This document shows positions 24,550-31,889 of a DNA stretch of 64,000 nt, in pieces. Under the pieces are notes generated by a model. The model saw only the letters and a program-made list of their open reading frames with translations. It searched no databases and had not been told where the DNA came from. Source of the stretch: Enchytraeus crypticus (Eukaryota > Annelida > Clitellata > Enchytraeida > Enchytraeidae); the NCBI GenBank assembly GCA_905160935.1, contig CAJHZI010000417.1, positions 753,501 to 817,500 on the forward strand, read 5' to 3'. The translations under genes were made by a program, and so were the position numbers. How positions within the stretch are numbered: the stretch's first letter is position 1; every line of letters begins with the position of its first letter.

Positions 24550-25726
24550 AAAATTATATATAAATAAGACAATAAAACTACAAATAATTGGAACTCACCG
24601 CTTGGTCCCATAATGGCTAGGGTCTCTCCAATTCGTGCCATTCCTGAAATACGATGAAGAATTTGCTTTTTGTTTATGATCACGTTCACATCTTTAAACA
24701 AAAGACTTGATTTAGCGCCGATGCTGCAATGCAAATGTAGTAGAGTATATAATTTATAAGATAATCTGTACAGTAAATCAAAGATTCAACGTCCGATCCC
24801 TAATCCGAAGATAATATCAGGGACTCCTCAAGTGGAACATGCAGCTACAGGCAGTTTTATAGCACATGAGTTACATTTCAGTGTCCGTAGTTTTTTCATT
24901 AAGTGGAAACCTGCACAGCATCGGTTGCACTAATTACTAATTACGTCTGATCCTTTGGGGACAAATCGAGCAAAAAGCTAAAGACAAGCATAAGTTAAAA
25001 AGCTGGTAAAGCTAAGGTTAACGTCAATTTCCTCACTCGAAAGCGATGTCGGTGACGGGCGAGCCCAGGATTTTTGAACCCCGCACCTACTGATCCGCGG
25101 TCGAGTGTCTTACCGGCTTCGCCACTAGCTCCAGCCAGCTGCGAAGCGTCACTTTTCTACTCCGTAGCATGCTAGTGACTTAGAGAGCATTTAATATTAA
25201 TCATGTACCTACTGATCTGCTGGCGAACAACTTGCTAACAAGCCACCCGGTCATAATATTAGTAATAGAACATGAAGTACTTGTAATAATATAGCTCAAG
25301 AAATAATAGTAATAATTAATAATGAATAATAATAATAATAATAATTTCTTTTCCTGTCTGTTTTTGACGAATAAAGAAATGAATAATAATAATTCCTGGT
25401 TGATAACTGAATGATGATATAATTCGCATGAAGACTCAAATTAATTATGATTTAAGAAGAAGGAGTGAAGTAAGAGGCATACATATCTATAGCAAATACC
25501 TTGCTTTGGAGATACTCCTATCTTTCTTGGGGAATGCATGACTTGATGTCATCATGGAGGAATCTTTATCCACAGTATTCTCTATGACTACGACATCCTG
25601 CCCACTCTCGCCATTCGTATAGCCAGTGTTTATGTATTCACCGCTCACCTGACCTACAGTGGTCTCCGCTGTGATATCTGTACAGTCTTCGGCTGATATA
25701 AACCTATGAGCCACTAGTTCTGCCAT
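4303..25726 (-). CDS. ABCG (White-family) half-transporter, 16 coding exons, 751 aa
   Basis: The coding exons, joined in minus-strand order, give 2,256 nt with every phase agreeing. The protein has a hydrophilic N-terminus of about 80 residues, then the nucleotide-binding domain: Walker A GPSGAGKST (115-123), Q-loop Q159, signature LSGGERKR (219-226), Walker B IIILD (239-243) followed by E244, D-loop SGLD (247-250) and H-loop H277. Six membrane segments follow (about 440-456, 470-488, 515-535, 540-575, 580-595 and 700-725). The last extracellular loop has cysteines and NGS/NST sequons; the tail is basic, then acidic. Domain order and length fit ABCG half-transporters, which work as dimers pumping lipids, sterols or xenobiotics out of the cell. 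Substrate and orthology cannot be read here. All NBD motifs are intact, so it is probably functional. ATG at 25726 has no competing upstream start on the exon. The neighbour LRP-like gene lies about 29 kb upstream on the same strand. Confidence 0.93.
5090..5226 (+). repeat. tRNA-derived SINE-like repeat, family A
   Basis: Order of landmarks: GCTGGAGCCA, GGTAAGATACTCGAC, B-box-like GGGTTCAAATC, CCCGTCACTGA, GAGGAAACT, TTAGCTTTA. The same order recurs in about ten copies in the window. Confidence 0.75.
5299..5416 (-). CDS. ABCG exon 15 (extracellular start of TM5-TM6 loop)
   Basis: Encodes [20 protein letters not shown] then [13 protein letters not shown], the conserved ABCG stretch preceding the large extracellular loop. 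Acceptor TTCTTCAG, donor GTAAGT, phase 1 in and 2 out. Confidence 0.93.
5850..6062. repeat. AT microsatellite with three copies of a 23-bp arm
   Basis: GACCTAACAGCTGCAATAAT occurs at 5851 and 5943 (direct) and inverted at 6003-6022, separated by (AT)n. The second and third can pair into a long hairpin. Intron 14 of the ABCG gene. Confidence 0.9.
6420..6800. repeat. CT microsatellite and a minus-strand family C repeat
   Basis: (CT)n tracts at 6440-6545. Then, on the minus strand, sequence related to the CAACG(G)GAAACCA repeat (plus-strand TTCTGGTGTGGTCTCTCGTT, GTCGCCTC). Confidence 0.55.
6976..7066 (-). CDS. ABCG exon 14 (rest of TM4, TM5)
   Basis: Encodes [20 protein letters not shown] then [10 protein letters not shown]. 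The acceptor is TTGAAG; the donor GTCTGT is weak, but the phase and the next exon ([11 protein letters not shown]) join as ABCG proteins do. Confidence 0.86.
7590..7712 (-). repeat. tRNA-like SINE or tRNA relic
   Basis: Minus strand shows an A-box-like TAGCGTAGGGGT and a B-box-like GGGTTCGAATCCCGG. No convincing cloverleaf of tRNA length, so a tRNA-derived SINE head is likelier than a gene. Confidence 0.45.
7776..7993 (-). CDS. ABCG exon 13 (TM3 and TM4)
   Basis: Encodes [20 protein letters not shown], then the helix around [14 protein letters not shown] and the helix [16 protein letters not shown]. The RERASGxYRLS motif is a landmark of this ABCG group. Acceptor CGTATTAAG is pyrimidine-poor, but phase 1 and the preceding residues support it. 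Donor GTGAGC. Confidence 0.9.
8637..8690. repeat. GA microsatellite in ABCG intron 12
   Basis: Near-pure (GA)n. Confidence 0.95.
8863..8920 (-). CDS. ABCG exon 12 (TM2)
   Basis: A 58-nt exon encoding [19 protein letters not shown], a hydrophobic helix matching the ABCG TM2 position. Acceptor ATTTTCAG, donor GTAAGT, phase 0 in and 1 out. Confidence 0.88.
9447..9556. repeat. duplicated end of ABCG exon 11 plus ATG-rich microsatellite
   Basis: ATTCCCAGTCGGTCCCTGGC occurs at 9458 and again at 9589 (the real exon). Between the copies lies a (GATGAT)n tract. In the outer copy the donor GT reads AT, so it cannot serve as a GT-AG donor. Confidence 0.9.
9589..9712 (-). CDS. ABCG exon 11 (TM1)
   Basis: Encodes [20 protein letters not shown] and [20 protein letters not shown], with the first membrane helix. 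Acceptor TGTCTTAG, donor GTAAGT. The last ~40 nt are duplicated about 135 bp downstream, where the donor GT has become AT. Confidence 0.9.
10229..10370 (+). repeat. SINE-like family A copy
   Basis: CGGATCAGTATGTGCGGGGT, TTCAAATTATGGGCTCG and GAGTGAGGAAACAGACGTTA match other copies. Confidence 0.75.
10496..10640 (-). repeat. SINE-like family B copy (3' part)
   Basis: On the plus strand: CATCATCGTCATCTTC, AACTAGGGTCGGAATTAG, CTGACTTTGGTCTTGATCC; the reverse complement matches the 44433 copy. Confidence 0.6.
10870..11603 (+). pseudogene. RTE-like non-LTR retrotransposon, 3' end of RT ORF
   Basis: Two overlapping reading frames (to 11361 and from 11358) encode the region downstream of the RT catalytic site: [68 protein letters not shown], then [20 protein letters not shown] and [16 protein letters not shown] frameshift joins them. 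It is 5'-truncated and lies in ABCG intron 10, antisense to the gene. The 3' end reads GGCAGTGCACTAAGAGAGAT, a terminus shared with other copies. Clade assignment (RTE-like) is from memory of such C-termini. Confidence 0.8.
11656..11761 (-). CDS. ABCG exon 10 (linker before TM1)
   Basis: Encodes [19 protein letters not shown] then [17 protein letters not shown], the ABCG segment just before the first membrane helix. Acceptor TTTCCACAG was chosen over an upstream TTCCAG because only it matches phase 1. Donor GTGGGT, phase 2 out. Confidence 0.9.
11919..12076 (-). repeat. SINE-like family A copy, full length
   Basis: On the plus strand: GCTGGTAAACTTAATGTTAA, CCTCACTCGAAAGCGATGTC, GATTTGAACCCCGC, TGGCTCCAGCCAG. 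ABCG intron 9. Confidence 0.8.
12277..12404 (-). CDS. ABCG exon 9 (polar linker; two possible acceptors)
   Basis: Encodes a polar linker ending [12 protein letters not shown], donor GTAAGA. Two acceptors 30 nt apart keep the same frame: TTTTGACAG (exon from 12404) and GCCCTCAG (exon from 12374). The first adds ten residues (including SSFWPEA); the choice could be a real in-frame splice alternative. Confidence 0.82.
12935..13205 (+). repeat. dispersed repeat family E, copy 1
   Basis: Matches 43715-44000: TTTAGCGACCTGGTTTAGTT, AACCACCTTGAAAGACCGAG, CAGGGTGATGGAAGG, GGGCCTTAAACAAGTATCTG. The first part resembles a tRNA-like head. It ends ten bases from ABCG exon 8. Confidence 0.75.
13216..13279 (-). 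CDS. ABCG exon 8 (linker to membrane domain)
   Basis: A 64-nt exon encoding [20 protein letters not shown]. It is accepted because both flanking phases fit, the acceptor (TTATTTCAG) and donor (GTGAGG) are good, and FLLEQVK-like text follows PADF in ABCG proteins. Confidence 0.87.
13537..13840. repeat. 60-bp minisatellite, 5 copies, in ABCG intron 7
   Basis: Units start ACTGCTATAATGAACTCATT at 60-bp spacing and are 90-98% identical. Being 20 codons long with no stops, the array is open on both strands, but splice phases skip it. Confidence 0.95.
14000..14093 (-). CDS. ABCG exon 7 (end of NBD)
   Basis: Encodes [20 protein letters not shown] then [11 protein letters not shown], the conserved ABCG segment that closes the NBD. 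Acceptor GCTTAG, donor GTAAGT, phase 0 in and 1 out. Confidence 0.93.
14093..14206. repeat. 39-bp tandem repeat, about 2.7 copies, at ABCG exon 7 acceptor
   Basis: ACCTAAGCAGTGCAACAGTG then ATCTAGTGATAGTATTACAC repeats. Each unit repeats the exon-7 acceptor text GCTTAGG. A stray GATAGTATTACACAACCTAA also sits at 15185-15203. Confidence 0.9.
14418..14579 (-). CDS. ABCG exon 6 (D-loop and H-loop)
   Basis: Starts EPTSGLDSA, supplying the catalytic glutamate and D-loop, and contains [14 protein letters not shown] with the switch histidine, ending LLITDGH. Acceptor TAACAG, donor GTAAGT, phase 0 at both ends. Confidence 0.95.
15225..16010 (-). mobile_element. mariner-like DNA transposon relic with 63-bp inverted termini
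   Basis: Left end CAGAGTGGTCAAGAATAAAC and right end (reverse complement) CAGGGTGGTCCAGAATAAAT align for about 63 bp with few mismatches. The minus strand at 15784-15536 gives a transposase-like C-terminus ([31 protein letters not shown]), damaged elsewhere. The left flank is TA; the right flank TA is not preserved. ABCG intron 5. Confidence 0.8.
16087..16187 (-). CDS. ABCG exon 5 (signature motif and Walker B)
   Basis: Encodes [20 protein letters not shown], then [13 protein letters not shown]: the complete ABC signature and the Walker B strand. Acceptor CCTATCAG, donor GTGAGT. Phase 1 in, phase 0 out. Confidence 0.95.
16527..16700 (+). repeat. dispersed repeat family C
   Basis: TACGAGGCGACTTAGCAAGA, GGCAACGGGAAACCACATCA and CCCAAACTATAGACTACACG recur in other degenerate copies (2540 +, 6670 -, 41285 -). 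ABCG intron 4. Confidence 0.6.
16778..16895 (-). repeat. SINE-like family A copy
   Basis: AGCTGGTAAAGCTAAGGTTA, CACTCGAAAGCGATGTCAGT and GATCCGCGGTCGAGTACCTT on the plus strand; head missing. Confidence 0.75.
16937..17042 (-). CDS. ABCG exon 4 (NBD helical domain)
   Basis: Encodes [12 protein letters not shown] then [19 protein letters not shown], the ABCG helical subdomain between Q-loop and signature. Acceptor CGCACAG, donor GTAAGT. Phase 0 in, phase 1 out. Confidence 0.92.
17195..17295 (+). repeat. SINE-like family B, 3' end with GAT tail
   Basis: GGAGTGGAGAAGGTTATTCG, CCGAACCTAGTTAAACT, then (GAT)n. Same terminus as at 3330 and 44640. Confidence 0.65.
18202..18371 (-). CDS. ABCG exon 3 (Walker A to Q-loop)
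   Basis: Encodes the second half of Walker A ([14 protein letters not shown]) and the Q-loop region ([20 protein letters not shown]). The donor is GTGTGT. Its first ~25 nt and acceptor are copied twice more just upstream in intron 2 at 47-bp spacing; the copy used here is the one contiguous with the rest of the exon. Phase 1 in, phase 0 out. Confidence 0.93.
18349..18520. repeat. 47-bp tandem duplication of ABCG exon-3 acceptor and Walker A start
   Basis: CAGTAGAGTTGACTTACCAG begins at 18349 (exon) and 18396, with a one-base variant at 18443 and a decayed fourth at 18495. Each full unit carries the CACTAG acceptor text and the first ~25 nt of exon 3. Confidence 0.92.
19591..19660 (-). repeat. 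family D 3'-end repeat
   Basis: AATAAGAATTTAGCGTCTGG, then CAATGTCAGGGACGTCCTT. Related text at 25815, 34675, 56945, 57405 and (with ATT tail) 33390 and 37330. Confidence 0.6.
19923..20715 (+). mobile_element. Tc1/mariner relic with DD37D-like spacing and ~115-bp inverted termini
   Basis: TA-flanked ends CAGGATGAGTAAAAAAAGAT and (reverse complement) CAGGGTGATTAAATAAAATA pair for about 115 bp. ORF 20224-20592 encodes a transposase C-terminus: [19 protein letters not shown], then [19 protein letters not shown]. The QQ-N position would be the second catalytic Asp and is Asn here; 37 residues separate it from the Asp in NPLD, the DD37D spacing. The upstream third of the transposase is unrecognisable, so the copy should be inactive. 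ABCG intron 2. Confidence 0.85.
20720..21471. mobile_element. fold-back MITE with TA flanks, abutting the mariner relic
   Basis: Ends CAGACTGGGGCAAAAAAATA and (reverse complement) CAGACTGGGGCAAAAAAATC match over about 50 bp, each flanked by TA. Internal blocks containing CAGCGTTT are repeated directly and inverted. No transposase ORF is seen. It begins four bases (TATA) after the previous element. Confidence 0.88.
22270..22345 (+). repeat. tRNA-like repeat head
   Basis: GGGAGGGTGGCGGCGAAACG and GTGTTCGCCTCGGG resemble the minus-strand copy at 30070-30152. Degenerate. Confidence 0.4.
23094..23285. repeat. AT-rich perfect palindrome, arms over 50 bp
   Basis: TTATACAAAGGGCCTATATA at 23124 is matched by its reverse complement ending at 23240, and the arms stay paired through TACTATATACATAATATAT toward a central (AT)n and ACATGT. 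Confidence 0.92.
23408..24172 (+). pseudogene. RTE-like LINE relic including the catalytic FVDD motif
   Basis: [20 protein letters not shown] is readable from 23418; FVDD (23424-23435) is the equivalent of the RT YxDD site. Downstream text parallels 10870-11603 but with several stops and indels. It ends GGCAGTGCACTAAGATATAT and continues into an AT tail. Antisense in ABCG intron 2. Confidence 0.8.
24170..24268. repeat. AT microsatellite with inverted LINE 3' terminus
   Basis: GTGCACTAAGATA (from 24161) is repeated inverted as TATCTTAGTGCAC (24203 onward) across an (AT)n/ACATGT core, followed by more (AT)n. Confidence 0.85.
24271..24408 (+). repeat. SINE-like family A copy
   Basis: GATCAGTATGTGCGGGGTTC, CTGTCACTGACATGGCTTTC and GAGTGAGGAAACTGA. 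Confidence 0.75.
24430..24545. repeat. AT microsatellite next to ABCG exon 2 donor
   Basis: (AT)n blocks at 24433-24484 and 24517-24545, ending about 50 bp from the exon 2 donor. Confidence 0.95.
24599..24723 (-). CDS. ABCG exon 2 (start of NBD, first half of Walker A)
   Basis: Acceptor TGCATTGCAG, donor GTGAGT. It encodes [18 protein letters not shown] to [10 protein letters not shown], the beta-strands before the P-loop; the P-loop glycine codon is split by the intron. Phase 2 in, phase 1 out. Confidence 0.93.
25001..25138 (-). repeat. SINE-like family A copy, full length
   Basis: AGCTGGTAAAGCTAAGGTTA to GCCACTAGCTCCAGCCAG on the plus strand; ABCG intron 1. Confidence 0.8.
25500..25726 (-). 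CDS. ABCG exon 1 (start codon, N-terminal cytoplasmic region)
   Basis: Begins MAELVAHRF and ends SISKA plus two bases, at donor GTATTT. It encodes a polar, acidic, Ser/Thr-rich segment of 75 residues with no motif I recognise. A good acceptor (TTTTTCAG) lies at 25769-25770, so the exon probably starts at 25768 with about 42 nt of 5' UTR, after an unseen non-coding exon. Confidence 0.85.
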
Positions 25727-25814
25727 ATTTGTTTTCTTAGTAAATCATACGAGTCTCTGTGATTTAAACTGAAAAATTTATAATAAAAAGTTTTGAAAAA
25801 GCTTAATTTAATTT

Positions 25815-26163
25815 AAGACGTCCTTGACATTGCACTATGGCGAGGAACCGGACGTTTAATTCTTATTGATTGATTGATTTAACGTCAGATTAGGGCCACA
25901 CGAGAACTTTTATAGCCAGTTGGGCTGTGATTCGAACCGTTGAACTCCTGTTTTGCTTATCAGTAAAGCTTGATATTCACTACGCCATCCAGCCGTTAAA
26001 GCTTATAATTATCAATATCATTGTTTATTTGTATTTGTTATATTTTAACGATATAAGCAATTTTCCCGTGTTGTGTGCGGGTTGTTTGAAGAATTGACCA
26101 ACCAGTGACTGCAAGTGTCGTAGAAGGCGACTAAAGCACTAAGATCCTCACCAACGTGTGTGG
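25815..26163. repeat. repeat fragments upstream of ABCG (families D, tRNA-like, B)
   Basis: 25815-25878: GACGTCCTTGACATTGCACT with an (ATTG)n tail (family D). 25900-25998, minus strand: A-box-like TGGCGTAGTGAATATC and B-box-like GGTTCGAATCA, a tRNA-like relic. 26064-26163: head of family B. Confidence 0.55.
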
Positions 26164-28740
26164 ATCTTATTTTTATTAATTTAGTAGTTCTCTACTTTTT
26201 CAGGTGCTTCCTTTGTTTGTGAAATTCTACATTTAATTTCTGATTTTATCACGCACCATATTTTTTTGTAATTATATCATGATATGTGTAGTCAATATTT
26301 AAAAAAACAAAATTAGACTAAAATAATCCAAGCACGTGTCGCTATCTTGTTGTATTATTACTAATTATATTTAATTACATTGTTGTCAGAGGCTTTAAAG
26401 TATTAACGTTTCTTAATTCTCAAACAAAAACAAATCACAATTATATAAAATGACGTCAACTTCGTAACTTTCTTTGACTCAATTTTTGCTTTATGATTGA
26501 TTATTCACATTGATCTTTAAATCTTAATTACAGCTGATGGTTAGTGATATCAATCTAAACTGCTGCTCTCAATATCAATCAATTGTCAAGCAATCAATTA
26601 TCTTAATTATCGACATATGCTATATGTGTTTTAAAATGTTTATGAAAATATCAAGCATCAAAAAGCATCAAGCAGGCTCCTGTAGAACTTAATCTAGATT
26701 GCACTCGATATCAATGAACTGGTGCTTCAAAATAACAGTAAAAAAATTGTTAACTAGAGAAAAATGCTGTAATTACATGTAGTTAGATGATGCAATAGTC
26801 ATTAATATTGTAGGAATTTTACAATTCGTTTGGATTACACCATTTATATTACTTTTAACGTCGATGGTTATGTTTGAAGGGTACACTCCAATTGGTTAAT
26901 AGGGGTTCCTCTGTACATGTAATTATAAGGGCCCAATATGCTTAAAGATTTAATGGCACATATGTTTTAGTTCATTATTACCGGTAATTAAGAATTGTAT
27001 TTGTAAAGTATACTTCAAATTGTTAGGCCTACTATATGTAATTGTTATGCAGTAGGCCTATAATATAGAGATGCATTTGCATGACATACTCTACAAAATA
27101 TTAAACGTTAAGCATTAAAGCATCAGATTAATGTTTTTAATTTTAATTCTACATGTATAGCCTTACATGTATACATATAATCCTGTATTTAAGCCTATGT
27201 TTATCGCTGCCAACAAGTTAACTGTTGCATCAAACAGGAAAGAGTAACTCTTCGTGTGTCAGAAATGCACTTATATACTGCGCCTCGCCAGTTTTCTTAG
27301 CTCTTCGTCATGGTCTGAAGAATATCTGATGGAGTCTTTGAAGTAAAAAAACAATAATTTAAACGACTACTTTTTCCGTAAGCAGCTATTTATAATCACT
27401 TCCAAAACATGTTCATATTACATAATTATACTCTTTACTAACCCGTCACCAATTAATTCATTATAAATCAACGAAGTTAACGCCTTCTAATATAAACAAA
27501 GCTTAACTTGTATCGATATGCAAGGCCGATAAAATTTCAAACCCGACAAAAGTAGTATGCAGGTTAGAATCTTAAATCAACTTGAACCTCAAATAAAATT
27601 TATCAAGATGTAATGTATTGAAAAGATCTTCAATTGAATAGAGATCTAAAATGAATATCTGTGTAATTATTCACAGATTATTCACATTTATATGTACACA
27701 TATATTTGTAGAATGTTGTCCAGATTAAACTATACATTCATAAGTATCCCTCTATAGCCGTATTTGGTAGTATCCTAATCGTTAAAGCCAATTTTGATAA
27801 AATTATACATTCGTATCTAACTCAGTTAAAGCCAGCTTAGATAACAATATGCATTCGTATCTATCCCTATATAACTATATATGATGGCATTCTTGACGTT
27901 ATTCGCTGATTTGGCTCATCTTGTTCATTCACGCATTAACTTTCTATAGTTTATTATCTAATTGCAGGTTCAAGTCGTCTATTCCTAGTTACAATCATGC
28001 TCGTAAGGTAGCTTTAACTTTATGTACATTTTCATTACTAACAAATTTCTAAGTAAATCTCTTTACTCCAATAGTAAGCACATATGCGCACTTTCTTCAA
28101 GGACGTTTCCGTTATATAGATGCTATTCCCTATATAGGTGCTCTCCTATATTTAGTTGCTCTCCTTTATATAGGTGCTGTTGGCGGGAGCCTGATTTCGT
28201 GAACAAAGAATGCTTCCATGACCAACTGCATGTTCGTTCCTACCCAGATATTGCAAAACTGTTGTGCAACAAATTCATCCTACAGTTGTCCTAGATCAAA
28301 AGTATTGCCGAATCATGGCGAAACAAGGCTATAAACCAGAAATTGCATATGTAAATTTACGCTGTGATTATTTGGCATAAACCATATTTTCTAATATATT
28401 TCTTATCAATAAAACTATTCCTTTAAAATTCAGCATTAAAAATATTTTAATAGGTATTGAAGGAAGGGAGTGAAAAATACAAGTATTCATATTGCCACTC
28501 TCTTCGAGATTAAAGAAAAACTGATCAATACTTTACATTGAATATTTAAAGCTATATTTTAACATTGATGATTGTGGGCCATGTTAAACAAGGAATACAC
28601 AACCACGTAACTTTTACGTTGTAAAACTAAATGGAGAGACCATAGAGAAAAATATCGATGTTTCCGGTACAATCACGAATAGATCAAACGTTTGCTGTAG
28701 TGTAGTACGAGGCAACTAATAAAGATAAGATGAATGATAG
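26164..28740. other. intergenic, no gene seen
   Basis: AT-rich flank that should contain the ABCG promoter and any 5' non-coding exon. Open frames here lack motifs and composition expected of coding DNA. Confidence 0.5.
27265..27285 (-). promoter_or_regulatory. possible TATA element upstream of the ABCG gene
   Basis: On the minus strand GCAGTATATAAGTGC lies about 1.55 kb before the ABCG start codon, in one of the least AT-skewed stretches of that flank. With the acceptor at 25769, a 5' non-coding exon starting near 27240 is conceivable. TATA-like strings are common in such AT-rich DNA, so this is only a candidate. Confidence 0.2.
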
Positions 28741-28744
28741 CATA

Positions 28745-28938
<194 letters not shown>

Positions 28939-28939
28939 T

Positions 28940-30060
28940 CCGGAAACAAAGTAAATTCTACTACTTACTAATTACTAATTTTACTAAACCATCCGATTTT
29001 TGAAGTTTTAATTCCATCATTTTAAATCGTATCAGAATATCAGAATCAAGTTATGATTTCCTATTTATAGTGCCTAATCACTTGGTTTAAGATGATGGGC
29101 AGTGGGCACTCCATCCTTCAGGCAGTCGAATTCATCATAAGACACTCTTATTAACAAAACTGAATTTTGTAACGAAATATGACATTTTTGTCACATTTCT
29201 ACAGTCAATAATTATCATTTAGGTATTTACTAAAATGCCAATAGTCTAACCGGTTCTTGTAAACCGCTTACTAACAAAAGATGTTAATAAAAGATCAGAA
29301 CTGACTCGCTATTGTTGTGGGCGAGGTTAAATGTCCCCAAATTCCAACCTCGCTACCGAATTTATTTATGCGCTTAGCTTGCAGAAAATACTATCGAATA
29401 AATTACCTTCGCTTTCACGCCAATGCATTTCCACAGCAGCTCCATACCGTCGTTTATTAAGTGTTTTCTAGGTGGGCAACATCAACAATGCATCTTTACG
29501 TTAAATGTATCGCTTTTGTCAGAGTATTTTGAGATCTAAAATCACCATGCAACATCGTGGAGTCGCCTGAAGTAGATGTCCCTAGTTAAAAGTGACTGTC
29601 ATCTCTCGGCCGTTGATTTACGAGTCTTAAACGCTGTTGCTTGCATTGACACTCCTCTGAGCGTAACCGGTGATGAATAAACAGCGCACGACAGCAGAGC
29701 ATTGAGATTACGAGCAGCCTTTCACTCAACGCACGCATCACGTGATCAAAGTTGTCAATTGCAATGACCCTCACTTAACTGGACCTTTAACCTGAGACAT
29801 CGGCAATAAGAACACTTTATAGGCACAAGTATAATAATAAGAATAAAAACCTTCTGTAACAGTGGATAGTAATAACATTCTTTAAAAAAAATTCTATAAC
29901 GGTGTCATGGCCAGTGTCCGATCTTCGAGACTGCTCTACAGGTTCCAGACATGCTACAACCAATCCATTCTATGATAATCATATGAGTAACTGATATTGG
30001 TTATTAATAGCGTCAAATGGTAGCTAGTTCTGATGTTCCATTGACCATTCACGGGCAGAT
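28940..30060. other. intergenic, no gene seen
   Basis: No motif-bearing frame. Less AT-rich around 29440-29800, but the only open frame there (29586-29774, minus) shows no recognisable domain. Confidence 0.45.
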
Positions 30061-30067
30061 GGTGATA

Positions 30068-30152
30068 TACGTTGTTTGTGAATGATTTTGGATTTGAACC
30101 CCGGCCATTTGCATCCGGGGTGAACACTGACAGTTACGCCATAACCCCTCCC
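30068..30152 (-). repeat. tRNA-like relic
   Basis: Minus strand: A-box-like TGGCGTAACTGTCAGTG, B-box-like GGGGTTCAAATCC, about tRNA length but lacking paired acceptor ends. Resembles the 22270 repeat. Confidence 0.45.
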
Positions 30153-30182
30153 AAAAATAACCAATTTAAATTATACCAATTT

Positions 30183-30336
30183 ATTACCGACTTCGCCACT
30201 GGCTGGAGCCAGTGGCGAAGTCGGTAAGATATTCGACCGCGGATCAGTAGGTGCGGGTTTAAATCCTTGGCTCTCCCGTCACTGACATCGCTTTCGAGTG
30301 AGGAAACTGACGTTAACCTTAGCTTTACCAGCTTAT
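30183..30336 (+). repeat. SINE-like family A copy with head-to-head inverted start
   Basis: A full family A unit preceded by an inverted copy of its own first 21 bases: TTACCGACTTCGCCACTGGC against GCCAGTGGCGAAGTCGGTAA. Confidence 0.85.
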
Positions 30337-30513
30337 TTATTACCAATTTACTTTTTCCTTGGAAATGATATTAGCCACGGACGACTCAAGAAAGTGAAAG
30401 AAATATTCTCCCGGCAATCCGCATCTGGAAATCATAACAATCCTGCAAACACTAAACATTTAAATAAAAATTAAGTCTATTTTTATCCTAAATTTCCATA
30501 ATGATAGCGGAAA

Positions 30514-31115
30514 GAGAGTGCCGGATTTTGACCTTAGGGGCCTGAAGCACTTTTGCATGGGGGCCCCAAATAATCTTACCCTAATCCTAACCCAATCCTA
30601 TAACCCTCAGCACTAACCCCTTATCGCCTGAATTATGTTTTATTCTATATAAAAAATCAATTAGCCAAAAAGAGAGACAAAATACAGTGATGAGATAATA
30701 CTTTTAATATTAAAACAGTACAAAGTGTACACACTTTCCCCACATTCGTATACAGAACCGTTTATATAATCAATGTCTTATTTTAATGCAGTAAATTGCT
30801 TACAACTTACATTACCCATTGCCCACTGCTTGATAATCTTTAAAAAAGAACCAATAACTTTCAAGTAGGTCTTCAAATAGATTAATGTTCTTTCTTTACC
30901 AAAGACCATGCAGCATGCCTATTTATGAATCAATTTTAATATAGAATTAATGGCTTCATAGTATTTTTATCTTAAGTTTTTTTGTATCAGGGTAGTGGTA
31001 ACCCTTTGAAGCCCAAAGATATTTGTTAAAGAAAACTCTGGGGAGTCCCCATTGGACGGGGCCCTCAGGACGTACTGAAAATGCTTCTTGGTAAATCCGG
31101 CCATGTGTGTAGATA
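30514..31115. mobile_element. possible non-autonomous DNA transposon
   Basis: Inverted ends TGCCGGATTTT and (reverse complement) TGGCCGGATTTA, with GGGGCC-rich text just inside each. I cannot find a clean target duplication. Confidence 0.35.
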
Positions 31116-31566
31116 TTAGCATTCACCATTTGAAGGGAATTCTTATATAAGATTATAAATAAGAACTCTTCAAGAAATAAGAACAAATACAGAGACAAAT
31201 GAGCAACATAAATTTTGCCGGTTGTTTGCGAATTTTTGCCGATGTTTACTCTGAATTATAAAGCCTACAACAAAAGAAATGTTACTGCTTCACTAGTTCA
31301 CAGCACCGAACTATGGTTATAGAAAAATTCCTAACAATATGCGGTCAAAACATTGGAATACACTAAAATAGTACTGCTAATTGAATCTCGCTGTAGGGAA
31401 AAAACTCAGTTACTCAACCATAGATTAATGTAATGATTAACGATTTTATCTCTTAATGATTGGCATAAACTTTTTATATGTAAGTATAAAGATATTATTA
31501 TGTAACGTTAACATCTCTTTTGTTTCGATGTAATATTCTATTGTAATATTTGATGTAAAATATCAA

Positions 31567-31885
31567 ATGAACCTTTGAGGTTCTATGTTCTCATGAACCC
31601 ATATAGGTTCAATGTTCTTATGAACCTATAGAGGTTCTATGTTCTCATGAGCGCATAGAGGTACTATGTTCTCATGAACGCATATAGGTTCTATGTTTTC
31701 ATGAACCCATAGAGGTTCTATGTTCTCGTGAACCCATAGAGGTTATATTTTCTCATGAACCTATAGAGGTTCAATGTTATGATGAACCCATAGAGGTTCT
31801 ATGTTCTCATGAACCCATAGAGGTTCCATGTTCTCATGAACCCATAGAGGTTCTATGTTCTCATGAACCTATAGAAGTTCTTTGT
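31567..31885. repeat. 28-bp satellite, about 11 copies
   Basis: Units of GGTTCTATGTTCTCATGAAC plus CCATAGAG, 80-100% alike. Each contains GTTCTCATGAAC, an inverted repeat with a 4-base loop. Confidence 0.95.
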
Positions 31886-31889
31886 TCAC

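Noticed and set aside
29586..29774. 62-codon minus frame in a less AT-rich stretch
   Set aside because: No recognisable domain, splice context or partner exons.
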